In this document: one piece after another, positions 18,452 to 26,284 of the stretch
How the letters are laid out: each line of letters starts with the position of its first letter
Position numbering within the stretch: the stretch's first letter is position 1
Assembly (NCBI RefSeq): GCF_900114635.1
Contig: NZ_FOTQ01000002.1
Coordinates: 1-64,000 of the forward strand
Reading direction: 5' to 3'
DNA from: Shimia aestuarii
Lineage (GTDB): Bacteria; Pseudomonadota; Alphaproteobacteria; Rhodobacterales; Rhodobacteraceae
DNA: 64,000 bases
Translations under genes and position numbers: made by a program
The notes under the pieces: model-generated
The model's input: the letters and a program-made list of their open reading frames with translations, nothing else
Told to the model about the DNA's origin: nothing
The model's database searches: none

Positions 18452-18929
18452 GTTCCTCTCCTCCCTTGCCATGCCGGATCGCACCAAGCACGCGCAGCAC
18501 GGCCGCGCGATCCTCTGCACTCACCCCGGCCAGCATCCGCGCTTCATGCGCCGCAACGGCCGCCGTGGCCTCCTCATAGAGTTTGCGCCCCGCCAATGTC
18601 GGCATCAGCGCATAGGCCCGCCGGTCGGTGGGCACCCGATCCCGCGAGATCAACCCGCGCTCCTCCAGATCGTCCAGGATCACCACCAGATTGGGCCGCT
18701 CGATGGACAGCGCGTCCGCCAGATGCGATTGGCGCAGACCGGGATTTTCCGCCACCATGGCCAGTGCCGAATAGGTGATCATGCGCAGGCCCAAAGGCGC
18801 AATCGCGGCGTTCATGTCCCCCATCAGAACGGTCTGCGCCCGTTTGAGATGATATCCAAGAAACCGTGTCAGCGCCGCATCTGACACTGCAACCGGTTCC
18901 GCCTCTTCCCTGACCTGTCGCTTTGCCAT
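18444..18929 (-). CDS. MarR-family regulator of the aromatic operon
   Basis: 161 residues with a winged helix typical of MarR proteins: SHLADALSIERPNLVVILDD is the recognition region (about 75-95), then RGLISRDRVPTDRRAYAL is the wing. Such proteins, for example CouR and FerC-type regulators beside hydroxycinnamate genes, repress until an aryl-CoA ester binds. The gene sits between the crotonase and the ligase. ATG at 18929 comes 4 bases after the crotonase stop; a TTG at 18941 is an alternative. A candidate operator lies upstream of the crotonase at 19731-19741. Confidence 0.9.
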   Translation of the reverse strand: MAKRQVREEAEPVAVSDAALTRFLGYHLKRAQTVLMGDMNAAIAPLGLRMITYSALAMVAENPGLRQSHLADALSIERPNLVVILDDLEERGLISRDRVPTDRRAYALMPTLAGRKLYEEATAAVAAHEARMLAGVSAEDRAAVLRVLGAIRHGKGGEEHG

Positions 18930-18933
18930 GGGT

Positions 18934-19704
18934 TTACCCAAATTTCGGCGCGCGTTTTTGCAGGAAGGCCTGCAGGCCCTCTACCGCATCGGGGCTCGTA
19001 TGGGTCAGCGCCGCACACAGGCTTTCGGTGAACAGCCCGCCCGCCTTGTCCATGTCCTCGATGCGGCTCAGCGCCTGGATCATGATATAATTCGACAGCG
19101 GCGCATTCCCGGCAATCTGGCGCGCCATCTCCTGCGCACGCGCCAGCGCTTCGCCTTCGCCCACAACATAATGGGTCAGCCCAAGCGCCTGCCCGTCCTC
19201 AGCGCCATATTTGCGCCCGGTCAACATCATCTCGATCATCCGGTCGGCGCCAAGAATACGCCCCACCCGCACCGACGCGCCACCGCCAACATAAATCCCG
19301 CGCCGCCCCTCGGGCAGTTGAAAGATCGTCGAAGGCTCGGCAAAGCGCACATGAGTCGCCGTGGCAATCTCAAGCCCGCCGCCGATCACCGCGCCCATCA
19401 TGGCCGACACAACCGGCAGCCCGCCATATTGCACCTTGTCCAGCACCTCGTGCCAGTTGCGGGAGTGGCGCATGGTCCCTTCGGCGTCCCGCGACACGTG
19501 TTCGCTCAGATCCAGCCCGGAACAATAATGCCCCCCGCTCCCGGTCAACACCACCGCCTTCACGCCCTCGGGCACATTGGAAAAGAACGCGTCGATCTCG
19601 CCAAACAGCGCGTCACACATGGCGTTGCGTTTCTCGGGCCGGTTCATAGTCAGCGTGGCGATGCCATCGTCACTGATCTCGACCTTCAGCATGTTCCCGG
19701 TCAT
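18934..19704 (-). CDS. crotonase-family enoyl-CoA hydratase/lyase
   Basis: 256 residues with the crotonase fold. The oxyanion-hole motifs are visible as GHYCSGLDLSEH (about 57-68) and GAVIGGGLEIATATH (about 103-117). Such enzymes next to feruloyl-CoA synthases hydrate the aryl-propenoyl-CoA and may split off acetyl-CoA to leave an aromatic aldehyde; other crotonases carry out beta-oxidation. No vanillin-type aldehyde dehydrogenase is encoded nearby. The ATG at 19704 has GGGGAG upstream. First gene of the five-gene operon that ends with the dehalogenase; the spacing to marR is 4 bases. Confidence 0.88.
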   Translation of the reverse strand: MTGNMLKVEISDDGIATLTMNRPEKRNAMCDALFGEIDAFFSNVPEGVKAVVLTGSGGHYCSGLDLSEHVSRDAEGTMRHSRNWHEVLDKVQYGGLPVVSAMMGAVIGGGLEIATATHVRFAEPSTIFQLPEGRRGIYVGGGASVRVGRILGADRMIEMMLTGRKYGAEDGQALGLTHYVVGEGEALARAQEMARQIAGNAPLSNYIMIQALSRIEDMDKAGGLFTESLCAALTHTSPDAVEGLQAFLQKRAPKFG

Positions 19705-19730
19705 ATGCGGCTCCCCACTCGTGGTTCACT

Positions 19731-19741
19731 ATAATGATTAT
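19731..19741. promoter_or_regulatory. candidate MarR operator before the crotonase gene
   Basis: ATAAT-G-ATTAT is a perfect odd palindrome in an AT-rich stretch (19727-19760) of an otherwise GC-rich region, 27 bases upstream of the first gene of the operon. AT-rich short dyads here are typical of MarR sites, and the operon encodes its own MarR. Inferred. Confidence 0.45.
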
Positions 19742-19760
19742 ACTTCATAACTAATATGTC

Positions 19761-19790
19761 AAAAAGAAAGAGAGGCAGCGCCTCTCTTTC
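19761..19790 (-). terminator. intrinsic terminator after dctM
   Basis: On the - strand a perfect 11-bp stem GAAAGAGAGGC / GCCTCTCTTTC (19766-19776 with 19780-19790, 3-base loop) is followed by TTTTT. It separates the TRAP permease pair from the crotonase-to-dehalogenase operon, which must therefore have its own promoter at about 19720-19760. Confidence 0.92.
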
Positions 19791-19805
19791 CATGTTTTCA
19801 GCCTG

Positions 19806-21119
19806 TTACGGGATCAGGAACAACGTGATTGCCGGGAACAGCACCAGAATCACCACCCGCAGCAGGTCGCTTGTCACGAACCACATCACCGCCTTGTAGG
19901 TCTCGGACATGGGGGTCGTGCGATCCATGGCGTTGATGATGAACAGGTTCATCCCCACCGGTGGCGTGATCAGCCCCACCTCGACCACGATGAGTACAAG
20001 GATACCGAACCAGATCGCGACGTGTTCCGGCGTCATGCCAAAGTCCAGCGCGCTGATGATCGGGAAGAAGATCGGGATCGTCAGCAGGATCATCGACAGG
20101 CTGTCCATCAGGCAGCCAAAGACAAGGTAGAAAGCCAGGATAATGACCAGCACCGTCCAGGGGGAAAGCCCCAGACCAACGATCCAGCCCGCCAACTCCT
20201 GTGGCACCTGCGAAAGCGCGAGGAACGAATTGTAGAACCCTGCCCCCAGCACGATGAAAAAGATCATCGCCGTGCTCATCGCCGTGGCGATGATGCTGTC
20301 GACAAAGACCTTCCAGCTCAGGTTGCCTGAGATCAGCGCGATCACACCGGTGCCCGCCGCGCCAACAGCCGCGCCTTCGGTCGGGGTGAACCAGCCAAGG
20401 TAGATACCGCCCACAACAAGCCCGAAAACGAGCAGAACCGGCCACACATCAATCAGCGCCTTGATCCGCTCGGCATAAGGGATCGGTGCGCGGGTGCCAG
20501 CCGCCTTGGGATTGACGCGCACATAGATCGAGATGGTGAGGATATAGCCAATCGCCGCCAGGATACCCGGCACAAAGGCCGCAAGGAACAGCTTGGCGAT
20601 GTTCTGTTCGGTCAGGATCGCATAGATCACAAGGATCACCGACGGCGGGATCAGGATGCCCAGCGTCCCCCCGGCGGCCAGCGTCGCGGTGGAAAAGCCC
20701 CCGGCATAGCCGTACTGGCGCAGTTCAGGCAGCGCCACGCGGCTCATCGTGGCCGCTGTTGCCAGCGACGAGCCACAGATCGCGCCGAAGCCGGCGCAGG
20801 CCCCGACCGACGCCATCGCCACGCCGCCCTTCTTGTGCCCAAGCCAGCTTTCAGCGGCCTTGAACAGCGACGACGACATGCCCGACAGGGTCGCGAACTG
20901 CCCCATCAGAAGGAACATCGGAATGATGGTCAGCGAATAGCTCGAAAAGGTCGAATAGGTTTCGCTTTTCAGCTTGGCCATGAACATGTTCGGCCCGCCC
21001 ATGGCAAAGTAAAGCCCGCCAAGGCCACACAGCATCATCGCAAGCCCGATGGGCGCGCGCAGAAAGATCATGACCAGCAGTACGGGGAAGGACATGTAGC
21101 CCAGTTCAAGCATGCTCAA
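19806..21119 (-). CDS. dctM: TRAP transporter large permease (DctM type)
   Basis: 437 residues, highly hydrophobic with about 12 membrane segments, the normal size for DctM. Typical stretches: RAPIGLAMMLCGLGGLYFAMGG at the start, CGSSLATAATMSRVALPE near 115, GGTLGILIPPSVILVIYA near 150 and IGLITPPVGMNLF-like GLITPPVGMNLFIINAM near 390. It drives Na+-linked uptake of an organic acid delivered by a periplasmic binding protein. The TTG at 21119 is well spaced from GAAGGAG and overlaps the dctQ stop; an ATG two codons on (21113) is the alternative. No dctP lies in this cluster. The position next to the aromatic genes suggests an aromatic acid as cargo. Confidence 0.93.
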   Translation of the reverse strand: MSMLELGYMSFPVLLVMIFLRAPIGLAMMLCGLGGLYFAMGGPNMFMAKLKSETYSTFSSYSLTIIPMFLLMGQFATLSGMSSSLFKAAESWLGHKKGGVAMASVGACAGFGAICGSSLATAATMSRVALPELRQYGYAGGFSTATLAAGGTLGILIPPSVILVIYAILTEQNIAKLFLAAFVPGILAAIGYILTISIYVRVNPKAAGTRAPIPYAERIKALIDVWPVLLVFGLVVGGIYLGWFTPTEGAAVGAAGTGVIALISGNLSWKVFVDSIIATAMSTAMIFFIVLGAGFYNSFLALSQVPQELAGWIVGLGLSPWTVLVIILAFYLVFGCLMDSLSMILLTIPIFFPIISALDFGMTPEHVAIWFGILVLIVVEVGLITPPVGMNLFIINAMDRTTPMSETYKAVMWFVTSDLLRVVILVLFPAITLFLIP

Positions 21120-21700
21120 TGGACCGCTCCTTCAGACATGGGCAGGAATTTGCGTCCGGTGACGAGTTCGAGAACCCGCGCAACCGCGCAATAGATAGCT
21201 GTGATCGAGGCCACGACAGCCGCCGAAAAGCTCAGCGCATAGGCCCACCAGACCGGAAACTGCAGCAGGAACGAGGTCTCGCCATAGCTCATCTTGTTCA
21301 TCATGCCTTCATAAAGGCGTGCCGTGATCAGAATGATCACCGCACTCAGGATCACGTCCCAGAAGGTGATCAGAATCTTGTTGACCCTGCGCGACATCAT
21401 AGATGTGAACACGTCCACCGTGGCGTGCCCGCAATAAAGCTGGCAGACCGGCAGGAAGGCAAAGATCGCAAATGCGACGCCCGCTTCGACCAGCTCGAAA
21501 TCGCCATTGATCGGGCCCACGCCGGTTGCCAACAACGCATCGGCAACCCCTTGTGACAGGCCGGTCAACCAGTCGGAATGACCAATCGTGTTCAGGCTGC
21601 GCCCCAGAATGCTCAGGCATGTCAGGATCACCAGTGCCGTCAGCACGATCCCCCCGAATATCGCCATGAGCCGGGCCAGCCGCTCCATGAGTTTCAACAT
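21116..21700 (-). CDS. dctQ: TRAP transporter small permease (DctQ type)
   Basis: 194 residues with four membrane helices (about 8-30, 62-80, 102-122, 140-165), the DctQ pattern. It is the small membrane partner of the large permease whose start overlaps its stop codon. The ATG at 21700 is preceded by GGAGGAGACGAT, a strong site; the open frame extends upstream to 21877 but without family features. The third TRAP component, a periplasmic binding protein, is not encoded between here and 24.4 kb, so it must be elsewhere or borrowed from another system. A palindromic operator lies about 100 bases upstream. Confidence 0.9.
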   Translation of the reverse strand: MLKLMERLARLMAIFGGIVLTALVILTCLSILGRSLNTIGHSDWLTGLSQGVADALLATGVGPINGDFELVEAGVAFAIFAFLPVCQLYCGHATVDVFTSMMSRRVNKILITFWDVILSAVIILITARLYEGMMNKMSYGETSFLLQFPVWWAYALSFSAAVVASITAIYCAVARVLELVTGRKFLPMSEGAVH

Positions 21701-21798
21701 ATCGTCTCCTCCACAACCGGGTCTCTGTCCCGGCGCCACTCCTGATTCCCAGGTCACCCACCCTTTTGGGGTCGGGGCGTCCGCACAATTCCTATTTA

Positions 21799-21816
21799 TG
21801 ACCGACCAGTCGGTCA
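21799..21816. promoter_or_regulatory. TetR-type palindromic operator upstream of dctQM
   Basis: TGACCGACCAGTCGGTCA: perfect 8-base arms around CA. The ACCGAC...GTCGGT form is typical of TetR-family operators. It lies 99-116 bases upstream of the dctQ start. No TetR gene is present in the window. Confidence 0.6.
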
Positions 21817-21944
21817 ATGACCTTTTTGTGCCGGAAGCATCCCTGCGTTCAAACGCCGCTCCCAAACCACGCTGCAATGGCGCCCGGTTTCATTCGCTCA
21901 GCGCCATGTCCCTTTCCGATAGGAAATGAACCGACACTTAACAA

Positions 21945-21958
21945 TGCAATCAATTGCA
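21945..21958. promoter_or_regulatory. palindrome TGCAAT-CA-ATTGCA
   Basis: A perfect 6-2-6 dyad in the AT-rich part of the same intergenic region, about 245 bases upstream of dctQ and about 150 bases beyond the end of the fumarylpyruvate hydrolase gene. Function unknown; could be a second regulator site. Confidence 0.35.
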
Positions 21959-22104
21959 CTGCGCCCGAATTATTAGTTGATTTTGTAACTATCAAGCGCG
22001 TTTGCACGCTTTTTTAGATCGGCGCCTGCCGTTGCGGCCCGCGCTTAAACCAAGGCGCGGGCAGCCACGGCATTACCCGCCACGCACGCCCCAATTGCCA
22101 CGTT

Positions 22105-22803
22105 TTATTCAGGTGAGCTGATCTCAAGCTTGATCGGGTCCAACCCGTCGATCCCGCCCGTAATGGTCTGCCCGGCCTCAACCGGGCCGACCCCGGCCGG
22201 TGTACCGGTCAGGATCACGTCACCGGGACGCAGATGGTAATAGTGCGACAGGTGCTTGACCACCTCGACACAGGACCAGACCATCTCGCTCAGACGCGCA
22301 TCCTGCCGGGGCTCGCCATCCACTTCGAGGTGTATCCGCTGATCCGCCACGGTGCCGAAGTCGGCTGCGCGGGTCATGGGGGCGAACACGGCAGACCCCT
22401 CGACATCCTTGCCAAGATCCCAGGGGCGGCGGTTGTCCTTGCCATCCTGCTGGCGATCACGCCGCGTCATGTCAAGCGCACACCCATAAGCATAGATCGC
22501 CCTTTCAGCTTCCTCCGCATTGGCCCGGAACACCGGCGCGCCAATGGCAAAGGCCAGCTCCATCTCATAATGGAAATTGGACGTTCCCGGCGGATAAGGC
22601 ACGCTGGCCCCGCTCAACACCCCATGTTGCGCCGCCTTTGTGAAATACCACGGCGCCTCGCGATCCACTTCACCGCCCATCTCGGCAGCATGGGCGGCAT
22701 AGTTGCGCCCCACGCAAAAGATGCGCCCAACCGGATAGGAGGCCGTTTCCCCCCGGACCGGAATCGAGAAAACCTTTGCCGTGTCGAACAGATAGTCACT
22801 CAT
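22105..22803 (-). CDS. fumarylpyruvate hydrolase (FAH family)
   Basis: 232 residues of the fumarylacetoacetate hydrolase family. Visible motifs: IFCVGRNYAAHAAEMG near 28, NFHYEMELAFAIG with the metal-binding Glu pair near 75, YGCALDMTRRDRQ near 105 and GDVILTGTPAGVGPV near 193. It should split fumarylpyruvate to fumarate and pyruvate, the last step of the gentisate pathway when maleylpyruvate has been isomerised, or act on maleylpyruvate directly. The ATG overlaps the dioxygenase stop by four bases (ATGA), so the pair is coupled. No maleylpyruvate isomerase gene is seen beside it. Confidence 0.9.
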   Translation of the reverse strand: MSDYLFDTAKVFSIPVRGETASYPVGRIFCVGRNYAAHAAEMGGEVDREAPWYFTKAAQHGVLSGASVPYPPGTSNFHYEMELAFAIGAPVFRANAEEAERAIYAYGCALDMTRRDRQQDGKDNRRPWDLGKDVEGSAVFAPMTRAADFGTVADQRIHLEVDGEPRQDARLSEMVWSCVEVVKHLSHYYHLRPGDVILTGTPAGVGPVEAGQTITGGIDGLDPIKLEISSPE

Positions 22804-23837
22804 TTCGCGCGCTCCTCGTAATATCCAAGCTTTTCCTGAAGCGGACGATCATGCACCCGCACCATGTAACACGTCTCGCTCGCCGCGATACGAATATCGG
22901 CAAACACCGGTGCCGTGACCGTCGCCTTCGGCCCAAATTCAAAACGTGTCCCGTTGATCTCGACCACGCCCTGCCCCGCGATCACATGATATGCCCCGGA
23001 AGACGACCGCAGGGGCGGGGTGCAAACCTGCCCGGCCTCGATCCGCATGGCCGTAAACCCCATCGTCGGCAAGACGTCCGCACCGGTTTCGGGGTTTACA
23101 TAGTCCAGTTCAGCGATGTCTCCGTCGCCATGTGCCGCCATCGCGTCCAGCGCCGCCCTGGCGCGCGCCCACGGGTAGCGCATCATCGGATAACGCCGCA
23201 CTGCGCCATCCGCCCTGCGGGTCGGTGCCAGCCCCGACGCAAGGTATTCCACCTGGCTGGCGTCCGGGCGATTCCGCTGCGCCTGCAAGGCCCCCTCGGT
23301 CGCATACGAGCCTTCCAGATAGTGAAACAGCGGCAGGTCCAGCGCATCAAGCCAGACCACGGGTCCGCTGCCTTCATGCCCGTGATCATGCCATTCGCCC
23401 CCCGGCGTCAGCACGAGATCGCCCTCCTCCATCGGCAGTTTTTCTCCGTCAACCACCGTATAGCCGCCCGTGCCCTCGATCACGATCCGCACCGCCGAAG
23501 GCGTGTGCACATGTGCAGGCGCCGTTTCGCCCGGCAAAAGCAGTTGCAGGCCAAGATAGATCGAAGCCGTCGCCTGCATCGCCCCCACCCCGCGCCCCGG
23601 ATCGGACAGAACCAGAACCCGGCGTTCGGCTTTTTCAACGGGGGTCAGTTCCCCGGCCTTCAACAGCAAGGGGCGGATCACGGAGTAATCCCAAAACCCC
23701 GGTTGCGTCACGGCGTTGGGACGCCCATGTGGAAGCACATTGCGCATCATCGGCCAAAGCGGCGCAACCCCGGCATCCGCCAAGTCGGCGCGATAATCCT
23801 CCGGCAGATCTTCGAGCGTTCCAAGCGACTGCGGCAT
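22800..23837 (-). CDS. gentisate 1,2-dioxygenase
   Basis: 345 residues with two cupin domains. The first (about 95-170) has the iron-binding HVHTPSAVRIVIEG and the second His in GEWHDHGHEGSGPVVWLDALD; the second cupin (about 250-320) is less conserved. The N-terminal PLWPMMRNVLPHGRP and the PMMRYPW motif match gentisate dioxygenases, which open the ring of gentisate to maleylpyruvate using Fe2+ and O2. ATG at 23837 has GGGGAGGAAG. It starts a two-gene operon with the hydrolase and diverges from a MarR gene, its likely regulator. It could be fed by products of the neighbouring aromatic operon. Confidence 0.92.
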   Translation of the reverse strand: MPQSLGTLEDLPEDYRADLADAGVAPLWPMMRNVLPHGRPNAVTQPGFWDYSVIRPLLLKAGELTPVEKAERRVLVLSDPGRGVGAMQATASIYLGLQLLLPGETAPAHVHTPSAVRIVIEGTGGYTVVDGEKLPMEEGDLVLTPGGEWHDHGHEGSGPVVWLDALDLPLFHYLEGSYATEGALQAQRNRPDASQVEYLASGLAPTRRADGAVRRYPMMRYPWARARAALDAMAAHGDGDIAELDYVNPETGADVLPTMGFTAMRIEAGQVCTPPLRSSSGAYHVIAGQGVVEINGTRFEFGPKATVTAPVFADIRIAASETCYMVRVHDRPLQEKLGYYEERAK

Positions 23838-23860
23838 GTCTTCCTCCCCGGCTCTTTAAT

Positions 23861-23884
23861 ATGCATGCTGATTATTGGCATGCT
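23861..23884. promoter_or_regulatory. paired GCATGC sites between dioxygenase and marR
   Basis: GCATGC at 23863-23868 and again at 23878-23883, 9 bases apart, within the 98-base divergent gap. Each unit is self-palindromic and the pair forms a larger dyad. Position fits an operator for the adjacent MarR protein controlling both directions. Confidence 0.4.
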
Positions 23885-23935
23885 TGTCAATCGCGTGGTT
23901 TTGGTGTCTCCTTTCGGAAAGAAGGAACCAACTCG

Positions 23936-24394
23936 ATGGCGGAACTCTACAATATGGCCGGTCATCTGATCCGGCGCCTCAACCAGATATCCGTGGCCGT
24001 CTTCACCGATCATATGGCAGCCGCCGGGATCGACCTGACTCAGGTGCAGTTCGCGGCCCTATCCGCAATAGCCAGCCGCCCCGGAATGACCCAGGCAGAA
24101 CTGGCCGGCGCCATCGCCTATGATGTCACGACACTGGGCGGCGTCGTGGACCGCCTTGCCTCCAAGGGAAACATCCGGCGTGATATCAGCCCCCGGGACC
24201 GCCGCGCGCGGGTGCTTTTTATCACGCCCGACGGAGACCATCTGCTCGCCCGCGCCCGCCCCGTGGTGCGCGCGTTGCAGGACGACATCCTCGGCGGCCT
24301 CGACGCCGAAGAACGCGCGCAATTGCTTGCCCTTCTGCGCAAGACCACGGATGCGGGAAACAGCAAAAGCCGTGCCCCGCTGCGCACGCCCTGA
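23936..24394 (+). CDS. MarR-family regulator, divergent from gentisate genes
   Basis: 152 residues with a MarR winged helix: MTQAELAGAIAYDVTTLGGV is the helix-turn-helix (about 51-70), KGNIRRDISPRDRRARVLFIT the wing (about 76-96). Such proteins usually repress a neighbouring aromatic pathway until its ligand binds. Start: ATG at 23936, preceded by GAAGGAA at about 11 bases; an open frame runs back to 23132 inside the dioxygenase gene but is only its shadow. The C-terminus is short and basic. It is a different MarR from the one inside the ligase operon. Confidence 0.9.
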   Translation: MAELYNMAGHLIRRLNQISVAVFTDHMAAAGIDLTQVQFAALSAIASRPGMTQAELAGAIAYDVTTLGGVVDRLASKGNIRRDISPRDRRARVLFITPDGDHLLARARPVVRALQDDILGGLDAEERAQLLALLRKTTDAGNSKSRAPLRTP

Positions 24395-24508
24395 AACGAC
24401 AGACAGGGGCAAGGGCATTTGAAACCCCCGAGAAGTTATTGAGAATGGACATTTCGACGGTCTCGAATACGCTGTCCCGGTATCCTGGCATTCGAGCGCG
24501 CCGCCGGA

Positions 24509-25054
24509 TCAGCGACTGACCGCCTTGGCCAGTCGCGGCAGGCGGGCCTTCTTGAGAAGCGAGCGCATCGGCCAATCTTCTCCGGAGAGCCGTTCGGCCT
24601 CCTGACGCACCGCTTCGCACACGGCCTCGACCGCACCGGGTGCTTCTTCCCAACAGGCGCGCAACAACGTGTCTGGGTCGATCCGCTCCACGCCTTCCTC
24701 GGCAAGGACATTGCGGGGAAAATCCTTGGCATTCATGGTCACGATCGCATCCGCGGACCCTGCAATCGCCGCGGCCAGAACATGGGCATCCGCCGCATCC
24801 GGCAACCACAAACGATCTTCCAGCGACGGTTTCCACGTCACCTCGGCGCCCGGCCAGGCGGCACGCAACAGGGCAATCTCGCCCCGCGCCTGTGCCTCTC
24901 CGGTCGGGCCCAGTTTGCGCGCCGCGCGTGCCCATTCTTCAAGGATGCGCGCCGACCACAGGGGGCGGAACGCACCTGTGCGTGCCACCCCAAGCAACAC
25001 TTCACGCATCACCGTCGGATAGAGCACGCATGTATCCAGAAGCAGCCGTTTCAA
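24509..25054 (-). CDS. PIN-domain protein, RSP_2648-like
   Basis: 181 residues with a PIN nuclease fold: first catalytic Asp in LLLDTCVLYPTV at the very N-terminus, LPDAADAHVLAAA with two acidic residues in the middle, and IVTMNAKDFPRN with the last acidic site. PIN proteins cut RNA, often as toxins, but no antitoxin gene sits next to it, and relatives in Rhodobacteraceae look like stand-alone conserved genes. Start: a TTG at 25054 overlapping the upstream methyltransferase stop by four bases is the only start that keeps the first catalytic Asp; no good ribosome site is seen, so translation may depend on coupling. Confidence 0.8.
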   Translation of the reverse strand: MKRLLLDTCVLYPTVMREVLLGVARTGAFRPLWSARILEEWARAARKLGPTGEAQARGEIALLRAAWPGAEVTWKPSLEDRLWLPDAADAHVLAAAIAGSADAIVTMNAKDFPRNVLAEEGVERIDPDTLLRACWEEAPGAVEAVCEAVRQEAERLSGEDWPMRSLLKKARLPRLAKAVSR

Positions 25055-26247
25055 AGGCGAAAGAACAGGGATTTGAGATACCCGCTTTCCGCCAGTTGCG
25101 GCATTAGCGGGTGATCCGGCCCCGCAAAGCCGGTATGGATCAGCTGCGCCTGTCGACCAGCCCGCCCGATCCCGCGTACCGAGGCGCCGCGAAACCGCGC
25201 AAGGTCTGCCGCGTGTGAGCAGGAGCACAGGCCAAGATAGCCGCCCCCGGCCACGAGCGACGCTGCAAGCCGCGCGACGCGTTCATAGGCGCGCAACCCC
25301 TTTTCAAGGGCAGATTTCGACGGCGCGAAGGCCGGCGGGTCACAGATCACGACATCGAATTCTGCGCCCTCCTCACCCAGGGCCGTCAGCACGTCAAAGG
25401 CATCCCCGCGCCGCGTCGCAAAGCGCTCTGCCACACCTGCCGCGGCGGCCCCCGCCTCGGCCAGCTCCAGCGCCGCTGCCGATCCATCCACCGCCAACGC
25501 CTGTTTGGCGCCACCCGCCAGCGCGGCCAGAGAAAATCCGCCGACATGGCTGAACACATCCAGGACACGCGCGCCGTTGCACAACTGTGCCGCAAATCCG
25601 TGATTGGGGCGCTGATCGAAGAATAGCCCGGTTTTCTGACCCCCGGTGAGGTCCGCCATATAGGTCGCCCCGTTCATCACCACCGGGACAGGCGCATCGG
25701 GGGCCTCGCCCACCAACACGGCGCTGTCCTCGTCCAGTCCCTCAAGCGCCCGTGCCCGGCCCGAACCGTTCTTGATCACGCAGGACACGCCCGTCACCGC
25801 GACCAGCGCCGCCACCAAGGGTTCCAAAAGGGTTTCGGCCCACGCTGCGTTGGGCTGTACCACAGCCACCTCGCCAAACCGGTCCACCACGACACCGGGC
25901 AACCCGTCCGCCTCGGCATGGATCAGGCGGTAATACGGCGTCTCGTAAAGACGTGCCCGCATCGCCAGCGCGCGCGCAAACTTGGTCTCGAACCATCCCT
26001 GGTCAATCACCGCCTCGGGATCACGGTCCAGCATCCGGCAGAAGATCCGCGAATTCGGGTTGGTTGCCACCACCCCCATCATTCGTCTTTCACCGTCTTC
26101 CAGCACCGCCAACGCTCCGGGGGTCAATCCCTTGGTGCGGCGGTCCGTGACCAGTTCATTATCATAGATCCAAGGGAACCCGTGCCGAATGGCGCGGGCA
26201 TTGGCTTTGGGTTTCAGGCGGACAACAGGCAAAGAGGACGGCATCAT
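25051..26247 (-). CDS. class I SAM-dependent 23S rRNA methyltransferase (RlmI/RlmK-like)
   Basis: 398 residues. An N-terminal PUA-like domain (about 5-85) begins VVRLKPKANARAIRHGFPWIYDNEL; a methyltransferase domain follows with GGQKTGLFFDQRPNH near 198, the SAM-binding FSHVGGFSLAALAGGA near 232 and the catalytic CDPPAFAPSK near 295. Close relatives methylate a cytosine in 23S rRNA, but the exact base is inferred. Two adjacent ATG codons (26247 and 26244) follow AGGAGG. It overlaps the PIN gene at its end and is separated by 37 bases from the lipoprotein gene upstream. Confidence 0.9.
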   Translation of the reverse strand: MMPSSLPVVRLKPKANARAIRHGFPWIYDNELVTDRRTKGLTPGALAVLEDGERRMMGVVATNPNSRIFCRMLDRDPEAVIDQGWFETKFARALAMRARLYETPYYRLIHAEADGLPGVVVDRFGEVAVVQPNAAWAETLLEPLVAALVAVTGVSCVIKNGSGRARALEGLDEDSAVLVGEAPDAPVPVVMNGATYMADLTGGQKTGLFFDQRPNHGFAAQLCNGARVLDVFSHVGGFSLAALAGGAKQALAVDGSAAALELAEAGAAAAGVAERFATRRGDAFDVLTALGEEGAEFDVVICDPPAFAPSKSALEKGLRAYERVARLAASLVAGGGYLGLCSCSHAADLARFRGASVRGIGRAGRQAQLIHTGFAGPDHPLMPQLAESGYLKSLFFRL

Positions 26248-26284
26248 GCCGTCCTCCTAAAGCTTTCCTTGGGCGGTGAAAAGA

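Larger units (their letters stand above)
21701..22104. other. 404-base intergenic region upstream of dctQM
   Basis: No convincing gene in any frame. It holds two perfect dyads (21799-21816 and 21945-21958) and, around 21930-22000, a distinctly AT-rich segment that could contain the dctQM promoter on the - strand. Confidence 0.6.

Noticed and set aside
24509-25054. Toxin-antitoxin pair around the PIN gene
   Set aside because: No small antitoxin-like gene on either side; neighbours are a MarR gene and an rRNA methyltransferase.
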